A DNA stretch of 64,000 bases, taken from assembly GCA_030068145.1 (NCBI GenBank), contig JAPJBO010001027.1, positions 1 to 64,000 of the forward strand, read 5' to 3'. This document shows, one piece after another, positions 1 to 7,777 of this stretch (its first letter is position 1; the number at the start of each line of letters is the position of its first letter). This DNA is from Diplonema papillatum. Lineage: Eukaryota; Euglenozoa; Diplonemea; Diplonemida; Diplonemidae. The position numbers and the translations under genes were made by a program. The notes under the pieces are model-generated. The model did no database searches and was not told where the DNA came from. It saw only the letters and a program-made list of their open reading frames with translations.

Positions 1-533
1 TGGTATCTGGCATGGGAAGTAGATGACAGTGGACTATTTGCATCTTGAGCACGGTGACAGATGCCAAAACTAAACCCCATCACTTTGTTCATGAACTGAA
101 TGGGGCTGATGCCTGTGTGGCCATCCAGAGCTGTGCCACCTGTCTCACGTCTCATTGCTTCACAGAAGACTGTGCTGCCGTCAGTTGAACGTTTGCATGT
201 TTTAGATGTGCAAGCCCAGCAAGGCCACCCATTTGCGCCACATATCCACTCACTTGTAATAGTCCCACACCCACACTTCACTGTCTCTGGGAGCAGACCG
301 TATCCTTGCATCACACTCACAACGCCATCCAATCCAAGCAGAGCAACTTGCAGGAGTGACAACTCTGGCTTTGCTCTTCTCTTCAAGTGAGCAGATCCAC
401 AGTAGTGAAGTTTTTCTCTCTCCTCCTTCTGTACACCTTCCATCCAACGACCCTTCCCTCTTTGAACATGTTGCTGGATGTTGCCTGCCATAATGTATAT
501 TCTTCCTTTTTCCTGTTGAGTTTGAGAGTTCAT
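1..533 (-). CDS. Partial Cys-rich protein cut by the window edge, function unknown
   Basis: An open minus-strand frame runs from an ATG at 531-533 to the first base of the window, about 177 codons with no stop, so the C-terminus lies outside. The product starts MNSQTQQEKG and has a basic stretch (LKRRAKPEL) around residues 65-73. It then has a dense Cys cluster (KCGCGT, WICGANGWPCWAC, KTCKR, VFCEAM), probably a zinc-binding module. The same frame stays open upstream of the ATG to about 555, so the real start may be a splice junction. I recognise no family. Cys-rich N-terminal modules of this type occur in large DNA-transposon proteins such as KDZ-type transposases, but that link is only a guess. 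The open length and clustered cysteines favour real coding. Confidence 0.45.
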   Translation of the reverse strand, partial: MNSQTQQEKGRIYIMAGNIQQHVQRGKGRWMEGVQKEEREKLHYCGSAHLKRRAKPELSLLQVALLGLDGVVSVMQGYGLLPETVKCGCGTITSEWICGANGWPCWACTSKTCKRSTDGSTVFCEAMRRETGGTALDGHTGISPIQFMNKVMGFSFGICHRAQDANSPLSSTSHARY

Positions 534-960
534 GAACGCACATCTTGTCTTTCACTGGTGGTCTTGCACTGGTGATTGTCAGGCCTGTGGTACTCAAAAC
601 CTGAAGGGAAAGGATGAACATTGTAGAGGGAACAAAAAAAGTTGAAATGAATGGAAAGGATTGAACTGTAGAACAGGAAATGAAAAGAATGAACTGAACA
701 AGTGACTGACTTCAGAAACTGTCTCCTGAAAGGCTGCCGCGTTTTTTTAACCAAATAGAAAATTTTGGCATGCCCCAGTGCAAAAAACTCGCGAATTTTC
801 CGAGATTTTTTTCAAAAATTTTCAGAAAATTTTTCAGGAATTTTTTTGAAAAATTTTCTTAGAAATTTTCTTGAATTTTTTTCTGAAAAATTTCAGAACC
901 AAAACTTTGAACCCAAATCTCTTCCCTTTTTCGAACCAAGTTTTCCAGACCTTTACTCTG
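534..960. repeat. Gene-free stretch with AT-rich degenerate direct repeats
   Basis: No convincing coding potential is visible. From about 781 to 930 the sequence is made of degenerate copies of a T-rich unit close to ATTTTTCAGAAAATTTT, on both strands, giving local self-complementarity. Confidence 0.5.
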
Positions 961-1010
961 CAGGATAGAGATTCAAAAGTTTGCCCAAGATTTTAGCGAT
1001 CTTTACCCCG

Positions 1011-1165
1011 CGGAGTCAAGGTCGGCGGAGTCAAGATCGGCGGAGTCAAGGTCGGCGGAGTCAAGGTCGGCGGAGTAAAGGTCGGCGGAGTAAAGGTCCG
1101 ACGGAGTAGAGATCCACCCAAGGCAAAACACTAAAAATGCCGGAGTAAAGATTCGCCGGGGTAGA
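1011..1165 (+). repeat. 15-bp tandem repeat (GTCGGCGGAGTCAAG)
   Basis: Five to six near-identical copies of a 15-bp unit lie between 1011 and 1090. They fade into diverged units (GCCGGAGTAAAGATTC and similar) to about 1165. Late copies carry a C-to-A change in GAGTCAAG, indicating local duplication of sub-variants. Confidence 0.8.
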
Positions 1166-1491
1166 GACCTGCCCGGAAAGAGGAAGTTGTGATAGATTGG
1201 GACACGACCCCAAAGGGCAAACGTGCAAATCCCTTTTCCCCCTCACGTTGGACGGTCATAACGGGCGATCTGACCTCGGAGATAGCGACTCTTTTCCAGG
1301 GCATGGGCGTGTTTCGGCAACTAACACATGTAGACACCGCCATGCTCAACGTATTGTGGAAAAAAGACCATGGTTTTCCGGCCACAGTATCAAACGCGGA
1401 GCAGTGTCGTTCCTTTTCAAGTTAATGTCTCGGGGTGTTCCCCTCCAAGAGTGGCTAGTGGTTCGATTAGCAAAGCATCAAGAGAAGATAG

Positions 1492-1702
1492 CATGCAGGG
1501 TCAAAACCTTGTGTCTTTTTAAAACGCTCCCGCGGGGCCGATGGAGCCCTAAAAAAAATTTTGGAAAAAAAAAATTTTGCTCAACTTCCTCAAAAATTAC
1601 TGCAGAGTTTGTTCCAAACTTTTAAAATTCAAAAAACCCATTTTTTTTCCGGAATTTTTTTTTGGCCATTTCCAAAAAGACACAAGGTTTTGACCCTGCA
1701 TG
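1492..1702 (+). mobile_element. MITE family A, copy 1 (211 bp, TSD ATAG)
   Basis: Terminal inverted repeats (TIRs) begin CATGCAGGGTCAAAACC and run about 29 bp. The ends are flanked by a perfect 4-bp duplication ATAG (1488-1491 and 1703-1706). The interior is AT-rich, non-coding and strongly self-complementary. A 4-bp TSD fits superfamilies such as Sola, Ginger or Academ better than Tc1, hAT or PIF. No autonomous partner is recognised in the window. Confidence 0.9.
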
Positions 1703-1793
1703 ATAGGGTTTTCCGACATGACAATCCGGTATGGGGGCGACCCGATTGCTATGGCGCGTACTCTGAGGACGGGGGAAGTGACACAGTATTTAT

Positions 1794-2005
1794 CATGCAG
1801 GGTCAAAACCTTGTGTCTTTTTAAAACGCTCCCGCGGGGCCGATGGAGCCCTAAAAGTTTTTTTGGAAAAAAAAAATTTAGCTCAACTTCCTCAAAAATT
1901 ACTGCAGAGTTTGTTCCAAACTTTTAAAATTCGAAAAACCAATTTTTTTTCCGGAATTTTTTTTTTTGCCATTTTCAAAAAGACACAAGGTTTTGACCCT
2001 GCATG
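1794..2005 (+). mobile_element. MITE family A, copy 2 (212 bp, TSD TTAT)
   Basis: Same TIRs and interior as the copy at 1492-1702, in the same orientation. It is flanked by TTAT at 1790-1793 and 2006-2009. The two copies differ at few positions, suggesting recent amplification. It splits the reverse transcriptase host gene. Confidence 0.9.
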
Positions 2006-2679
2006 TTATAAATACACATAGGAAACATACACTGACCCGACGCGCGCATAGTTCTAGGATTCCGTTAACAGTTGAAGAGAAAAGTGCGCCGCTACATGCA
2101 ACAAAAGTTCAACCTTTACAGGTTGAAAAACTAAAGGTAAGAATGAAAGACTCCGTGCGGAAGAGGTTTGACCTTGTGTGGAGCGCAACCTTTTATCCCT
2201 CATCCTCTCGTCCGTCATACCGAAGAGGCGTAAATGAGCGTTCTTCACTGAATCCAGCTCATGCGGAGCGGTTGGTGGAGTGCGATATTGCCGCCCCAGC
2301 CACCAAACCGGGTACACTGTGCTCAGTACCTTTCACAGTGTTGGAAGAGAAACCTTCGGGTCTGAGACAACGTTTCATTTTATGGACACGCGAGGCGAAC
2401 GAGCAGTTGGAGGACTCGTATAGAGCAAACGTACCATTGGAACACGTCTCGCAGTATTTGCATGTAGTTTCAGATGAATGTGCATCGCTGCGAGATCTAC
2501 GGTGCGGGTTTTACCAGGTAGAAATACCTGAGATATCTCGGAAACATTTCAGGTTCACCGACAGTCGAGGCAGGTGGTTCGAACTGACTCGGCTACCGAT
2601 GGGGCACAGTTGCGCTCCTGAAATTATGCATACCATGCAGGGTCAAAACCTTGTGTCTTTTTGAAAATGGCAAAAATAT

Positions 2680-2891
2680 CATGCAGGGTCAAAACCTTGT
2701 GTCTTTTTGGAAAATGGCCAAAGTTTTGTTTCTGGAAAAAAAATGGGTTTTTTGAATTTTAAAAGTTTGGAACAAACTCTGCGGTAATTTTTGAGGAAGT
2801 TGAGCAATTTTTTTTTTTCCAAAATTATTTTCAGGGCTCCATCGGCCCCGCGGGAGCGTTTTAAAAAGACACAAGGTTTTGACCCTGCATG
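2680..2891 (-). mobile_element. MITE family A, copy 4, nested in copy 3 (TSD ATAT)
   Basis: A full 212-bp element flanked by ATAT at 2676-2679 and 2892-2895. It inserted into the interior of the split copy at 2634-3742, giving a readable order of events: reverse transcriptase gene, then copy 3, then copy 4. Confidence 0.9.
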
Positions 2892-2897
2892 ATATAC

Positions 2898-3573
2898 GTT
2901 CTCTCACTGGTCAAAGTGGGAGAAATTGGGGAAAACCCACTGTAGTGAGTTTTTGTTTTTCGGGTTGAGGGGGCCTTGTAGAGGTCCCGAGGGGGTGGAA
3001 AAGGCCTCGAGGCAGGGAAAACGGTCGCCACGAGGGGCCCCGAAGGGGTCCCGAGTGGCGACCGTTTTCCCTGCCGAGAGGCCTTTTCCACCCCCGAGGG
3101 ACCTCGGAAAGGCCCCCGAAACCCGAAAAACAAGAAACGAACGCACAGTGGGGATTTTTCCCCAATTTCCGACCACATTTGACCAGTGAGAGACTTTTTT
3201 TCTCTCACAATGGAAGTTTTTTGAACTGGCAGGTGCCAGGTTTGCCACACCACCAGATAGTGCTGGTTTGGTAGTGTGTTTGGGTGGGGGGGGCGTGGTT
3301 CAGCATGATTTAGCCGGGGTAGCCAAAACTGCATACTACTGCACTTTTGACCTGTTAAAAATGGGGGAAAAAAAAAATTGGTACCAGTGAAAAAAAAATT
3401 TTTTTTTTCACTAGTGAAGAAAAAAAGTTTTTTTTTCACTAGTGAAAAAAAAACTGGGTGTTTTTTTTCACTAGTGAAAAAAAAAATTTTTTTTTCACTA
3501 GTGAAAAAAACACAGTGGGTAAAATTGGTTTTTTGCCCACTGCCAGTGAAAAAAACTTCTCAGAGTGAGAGAA
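2898..3573. mobile_element. Foldback-type insertion with long hairpin and CACTAGTG palindrome array
   Basis: The ends read TTCTCTCACT (2899) and AGTGAGAGAA (about 3563-3572). Arms of roughly 130 bp at 2900-3031 and 3057-3193 pair around a GC-rich centre (GAGGGGCCCCGAAGGGG). A second part (3370-3520) is an array of palindromes with core TTTTCACTAGTGAAAA. No protein is encoded. It sits inside the split MITE at 2634-3742. A target duplication was not identified, so the exact ends are uncertain. Confidence 0.65.
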
Positions 3574-4616
3574 AGAATTTTCCGGAAAAAAATTGGGTTT
3601 TTTGAATTTTAAAAGTTTGGAACAAACTCTGCAGTAATTTTTGAGGAAGTTGAGCAAAAAATTTTTTTTCCAAAATTTTTTTTGGGGCTCCATCGGCCCC
3701 GCGGGAGCGTTTTAAAAAGACACAAGGTTTTGACCCTGCATGATACTCTGACTTCAGTTATCGGAGGACATCCGGACTATGTCAAGGAGGACTTTCGTGC
3801 ATGCAACGTTACAGTCCATACATGGATCGATAACATTCGGTTGACGGGGAGTAAATCGTCAGTAGAGGCAGAAACCGTTCGTCTGGATAAGACGGCGTGT
3901 GAAGCCCGGGTGACCTGGAAACCGGAGGACAGCGAGGACGTTGTCTCAATGTATGACTTCATTAGTGTAAAGTTTGACCACACGAAAGCTGAGGTAGCTC
4001 CGTCAAAAAGAATGTTAGTGAAGCTAGAAAGCGTGAGATTTGAGAGAGTGACAGCAGGCGAATTAGAATCATTCGGAGGCCGGCTCATGCACGCTAGTGC
4101 GGTTTCGGGAATTCTTCTCGGAAGATTCTGGTTTGCTATAAAGTATTTACGAAGAGTTATTAACGGGCTTAACTCAGGGAAAATAAACACTTCGACACCT
4201 GTTGCTGTTCCACCTTCCGTTCAGAGGGAGTTTAATACTTGGCGCGCTGCTGTCAGCAAGCCGCTCAAAGTGAAGAAGCTTTTCCCGTGCATCCCATCCA
4301 CGGTTTTCGTGGATGCTTCTCTGAAAGGATGGGGAATGGTGGCGATCGATAGCCGCACAAAGGAGGTTATAGTAGCTGGCAATTCCTGGACCAAATCAGA
4401 GTCCGTACTACACATAAATGTACTAGAAGCGCTGGCTTTTCGCAACTCTATCTTTGCACTTCCCCCGGCTTTTTTGAAAAGTAGTATCGATTTTAAGGTC
4501 GACAACACGACAGTAGCGTCGGCGGCGAGGAAGGGCGCATGCGTGCCCTCAAAGCCTTTGAACGAAGCAATCGTGGCAGCGTTGACACGCTTGTCAGAAT
4601 TTGACACACAATTTAC

Positions 4617-4823
4617 CATGCAGGGTCAAAACCTTGTGTCTTTTTGAAAATGGCAAAAAAAAAAATTTCCAGAAAAAAATTGGGTTTTTTGAATTTTAAA
4701 AGTTTGGAACAAACTCTGCAGTAATTTTTGAGGAAATTGAGCAAATTTTTTTTTTTTCAAAATTTTTTTTAGGGCTCCATCGGCCCCGCAGGAGCGTTTT
4801 AAAAAGACACAAGGTTTTGACCC
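4617..4823 (-). mobile_element. MITE family A, copy 5, right tip missing
   Basis: The left TIR starts at 4617 after TTAC. The right TIR reads inward correctly but stops at GACCC (4823) and is directly joined to LINE sequence starting GGGAATTC. The last few bases and the second TSD copy are lost. The reverse transcriptase host sequence does not resume after it. Confidence 0.85.
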
Positions 4824-4982
4824 GGGAATTCTGTATCGCAAGGCACTCTCCCACAGGTTACCTTACCCCTCCCGTACACTTCGATCCCCGTTCTTTTCCC
4901 ACCCATCCCGCCCTGTAGGTTCGTTCTCGTTCAGAAGGTCTTTTTCGCCCTGTCTGGCCGAGACGTTCATCCCCTTCGCTTA
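4824..4982 (+). pseudogene. LINE ORF2 scrap, inverted relative to the LINE at 6.8-9.5 kb
   Basis: The sequence from 4824 to about 4897 is almost identical to the reverse complement of 6950-7025. It translates as GILYRKALSHRLPYPSR, the same peptide as the tail of the endonuclease ORF on the minus strand there. The frame stops at 4980. It is a non-functional fragment joined to the broken MITE end. Confidence 0.75.
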
Positions 4983-5045
4983 GTTAACCTTTCTGGTTTC
5001 CCGTTTTCCCCGTTTATCTTTACACCAGCCGCGCGAAGAAGAATT

Positions 5046-5525
5046 CCCCAGCCGCCCAGCCAGCTGCCCAGCCAGTCGCCCAGCCAGTCGCCCAGCCAGT
5101 CGCCCAGCCAGTCGCCCAGCCAGTCGCCCAGCCAGCTGCCCAGCCAGTCGCCCAGCCAGTCGCCCAGCCAGTCGCCCAGCCAGTCGCCCAGCCAGTCGCC
5201 CAGCCAGTCGCCCAGCCAGTCGCCCAGCCAGCCGCCCAGCCAGTCGCCCAGCCAGTCGCCCAGCCAGTCGCCCAGCCAGTCGCCCAGCCAGTCGCCCAGC
5301 CAGTCGCCCAGCCAGTCGCCCAGCCAGTCGCCCAGCCAGTCGCCCAGCCAGTCGCCCAGCCAGTCGCCCAGCCAGTCGCCCAGCCAGTCGCCCAGCCAGT
5401 CGCCCAGCCAGCGCCCAGCCAGTCGCCCAGCCAGTCGCCCAGCCAGTCGCCCAGCCAGTCGCCCAGCCAGCTGCCCAGCCAGTCGCCACAGCCAGTCGCC
5501 CAGCCAGCTGCTCAGCCAGCCGCCA
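5046..5525. repeat. 12-bp minisatellite (CCCAGCCAGTCG), about 40 copies
   Basis: A very homogeneous 12-bp tandem array with rare variants (AGCTGCCC, AGCCGCCC) and one unit shortened by 1 bp near 5410. Because the unit is a multiple of three and has no stop in most frames, it is open in several frames (for example AGRL or QSPS repeats). This is not evidence of a gene. Confidence 0.95.
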
Positions 5526-5881
5526 GGACAACACCCTTGTGAGCTGGTGGCAGGGAAGGCCGAGGCGAGCCATCCAGTGCATCAGCACAAGAAACGCAAG
5601 GTCGCTTGCACATTGGCCCCTTGCCAAGATGAACATCACAGGTGGTCAGAAAGTACTGGAGGTGTTGGCAAGGCCAGTGTCTTTACCTCGCCCGAAATGG
5701 GTCCAAAGGGCCGCGTGCAGCGCGAACCACAACCGCAGTTGGGCTTGCGCGCAGAAAACGGGAGTTCGGCTCAAGAAAACGTCAGCGTTGTGCACCATCA
5801 TTATAACAATAAAAAGTGACACCCCCTACTCCATACAACTTCTATCAAACTTCTATATTCAGCGGGCATTGTGGGTAACAC
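5526..5881 (+). other. Short open frame continuing out of the minisatellite, coding doubtful
   Basis: The plus frame that reads QSPS through the array continues to a stop at 5817-5819, with about 95 non-repetitive residues including HQHKKRKVAC and ending VHHHYNNKK. No family is recognised and no ATG start is visible. An AATAAA-like hexamer (acaataaaaag) follows at about 5806. It could be the end of a repeat-containing protein or chance. Confidence 0.25.
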
Positions 5882-6004
5882 CAAACTTCCTCAAAAATTA
5901 CTGCAGAGTTTGTTCCAAAATTTCAAAATTCAAAAAACCCAATTTTTTTCCGGAATTTTTTTTTTTGCCATTTCTAGAAAGACACAAGGTTTTGACCCTG
6001 CATG
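5882..6004 (+). mobile_element. MITE family A, copy 6, left half deleted
   Basis: Only the right half is present, from the ACTTCCTCAAAAATTACTGC segment to the terminal CATG at 6001-6004. The left TIR is absent, and CA-rich repeat begins right after the element. Confidence 0.85.
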
Positions 6005-6180
6005 CTACACCCACTCACACCCACCTCACTCCACACCACCCATTAACACCACTCACACCACACCACCCACCTCACCCACCCCACTCTCACCCACACCAGC
6101 CACTCACACCCACTCACCCATACCACCCATTCACACCCACCCACACCCACCACCCTCATTGAGCCCACCCACACACACAA
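6005..6180 (+). repeat. CA/CACTC-rich low-complexity tract
   Basis: Degenerate CACTCACACC-type repeats. A similar tract in the same orientation lies at 6625-6790, so the GATCCAG array between them may have been inserted into one longer tract. Confidence 0.8.
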
Positions 6181-6195
6181 CACCAACTGGACCAA

Positions 6196-6495
6196 AAATT
6201 GATCCAGTTTTTTTTGACCATATTGATCCAGTTTTTTTTTGATCCAGTTTTTTTTTGATCCAGTTTTTTTGACCATATTGATCCAGTTTTTTTTGATCCA
6301 GTTTTTTTTGATCCAGGCATACCCACCTGAAAAAAAGTGGATCAAAGTTTGATCCAGGTGTACCCACCTGAAAAAAACTGGATCAACTTTTCTGGTCGAA
6401 AACTGGATCAATAAAAACTGGATCAAAAAGTTGATCCAGTTTTTTCGGCCATATTGATCCAGTTTTTATTGATCCAGATTGGGTTGATCCAGACC
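6196..6495. repeat. Palindromic array of GATCCAG-T(n) units
   Basis: Repeats of TTGATCCAGTTTTTTT run in one direction to about 6318. They are then met by the reverse complement (AAAAACTGGATCAA) and revert again near 6430. The block can fold on itself over its whole length. It is non-coding. Confidence 0.8.
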
Positions 6496-6624
6496 CGCCC
6501 ATGTGACCTTGTTCTCCACAAGGCTTTCTTGTTTCTTCCACAACGTTTGTCTAAGATCCTGAGCTTGTTTCTCATTTGCCTTCTTCTTATTTCTACGTGG
6601 CTGAAAGCGCAGGGAAGACGATTC

Positions 6625-6790
6625 CCCACCACACTCACACCAACCCACCCCACTCACTCACACCCACTCACACCAATCCACTCCACTCACCACCCCTAAC
6701 CCCCCACACTCACACACCTCACACCACACACTACACCACCACCCCCACCTCACTCACACCAACCCACCCCACTCACTCACACTCACACCA
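6625..6790 (+). repeat. CA/CACTC-rich low-complexity tract, second copy
   Basis: Same composition and orientation as the tract at 6005-6180. The intervening 6500-6620 is unique sequence in which I see no gene. Confidence 0.75.
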
Positions 6791-7777
6791 ATCCACCCCA
6801 TCGATTCCGGATCTGAGGATGAGGTACTCTTCCGCAGCTCGCGAAGTCCGTTGCCAGAGGAAGTTCCCGGGGGCTACCTTCGAGCCCGGGGGGGCAAGGG
6901 TAGAGCGGCAGAAGCGACTTCGTTGGTGAGAAGAAGGTCGATGCGTGACGGCTGAAAAGAACGGGGATCGAAGTGAGCGGGAGGGGTAAGGTAACCTGTG
7001 GGAGAGTGCCTTGCGATACAGAATTCCCTCAGTTAAACTACGATAACATGTAAACTCTGCGGGACTTCCCAGGGCTTCAGCTTGCAGCACGGCAGAGTCC
7101 GACCAGCCGTTGCGCAAGGCGAAACGGCGCGCCGGGGAACCGAGGGGGGTCGTGTTGAAATCGCCGGCGGCGACAAGGGGCACAGCACCCAAGCGCTGGC
7201 GCAATCCCCGCAGGGATCCCTCGATCAACCTTTCCCGCTCGGGTTTTTCGGAAATGCCACAGTGACCGTACAATGACACCACGTGTACGGCTCCTTTACC
7301 TACACCTGTCGCGACACGTACATGCAAGAAGCGGGCCGATTCGTAGGCACGTTGCTCGGCTGCGTCAAAAGGCTCGACGATACATGCAGGCAAGCCTTTC
7401 TTGACGAAAATCGCGACTCCTGCACTACCTCCTGTAACCTGGGATGGGACGCTGTTGCCGCACTTCCGCCCAACACAGCAGCTGCCGAAGAAGGGTTGCC
7501 ATACATCAAGGGCGCCGGCTTGTTTCAGGGCCATCCGGATACTTCTCTGCCCGGCACTCGTCAACTTCGTTTCTTGAACACAGATGATGTCCGCCGCTAT
7601 GCAGATGAGGAGGTACAGGTTCTTCATCAAGGACGTGACATTTATAGTCACAATTCGAATTGGTGGAGGGCCAGGGTTGGGTTCGATACCTTGAGTCACG
7701 AGAAGCGCGTACGCTACGAGGGCCAGATAGAACTCTCTCGTCGGCTGGGGGGACAAATCGTTGGCGTGGATCACCAT
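6791..7777 (-). CDS. LINE ORF2 N-terminus: 2A-like motif + APE-type endonuclease, truncated
   Basis: It starts at the ATG 7777-7775, overlapping the ORF1 stop. Residues 16-37 are a hydrophobic stretch leading to TQGIEPNPGP, matching the 2A/StopGo core (E-x-N-P-G-P), as reported at the start of many LINE ORF2 proteins. The APE-like endonuclease follows at about residues 41-235: N46 (RIVTINVTS), E69 (CVQETKL), Y170 (VSLYGHCG), D206/N208 (GDFNTT). The C-terminal S-D-H motif is not seen. After residue about 240 (EFTCYRS) the frame runs through sequence shared with 4824-4897 and ends at a stop near 6773 inside CA-rich repeat, so the tail is not native. This enzyme class nicks target DNA to prime reverse transcription. 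This copy has no RT and is inactive as it stands. Confidence 0.88.
7771..7777 (-). promoter_or_regulatory. ORF1/ORF2 stop-start overlap (ATGGTGA), likely termination-reinitiation site
   Basis: On the minus strand the ORF2 ATG and the ORF1 TGA fall within the same seven bases. Such overlaps allow coupled translation of downstream ORFs in some LINEs. Here it is inferred from sequence only. Confidence 0.7.

Larger units (their letters stand above)
2634..3742 (-). mobile_element. MITE family A, copy 3, split by nested insertions (TSD ATAC)
   Basis: The left end is at 2634-2675 and the remainder at about 3578-3742, ending in the matching TIR. The outer duplication ATAC is intact (2630-2633 and 3743-3746), which shows the two pieces are one element. 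Between them lie another family A copy and a foldback element. It is inverted relative to copies 1 and 2. Confidence 0.85.
1180..4616 (+). pseudogene. Decayed DIRS-like retroelement pol (reverse transcriptase + RNase H), interrupted by several insertions
   Basis: Host reading frames survive at about 1189-1490, 1706-1790, 2010-2629 and 3747-4616, separated by inserted MITEs. The 2010-2629 block encodes reverse transcriptase fingers/palm: a motif-A-like segment (DLRCGFYQVEIPE), then GRWFELTRLPMGHSCAPEI. The 3747-4616 block continues with motif C (TWIDNIRLTGS), where the usual Y-x-D-D is W-I-D-N. It then has a D-E-D RNase H (VFVDASLKGWG, HINVLEALAF, FKVDNTTVAS). This RT-RNase H order and the motif style resemble DIRS/Ngaro-type elements or TATE-like relatives. 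No tyrosine recombinase or flanking repeats are visible. After removing the insertions a frameshift remains near 2006 and another lies upstream of 1490, so this copy is dead. The host sequence ends at 4616, where a MITE abuts LINE sequence. Confidence 0.75.

Noticed and set aside
1561-4841. Open frames ending MQGQNLVSF or starting inside MITE sequence
   Set aside because: The MQGQNLVSF peptide is the translated terminal repeat of MITE family A, not a conserved protein end.
4980-5639. 219-aa minus-strand frame of AGRL repeats
   Set aside because: It is the 12-bp minisatellite read in one of several open frames. Start and flanks show no protein-like sequence.
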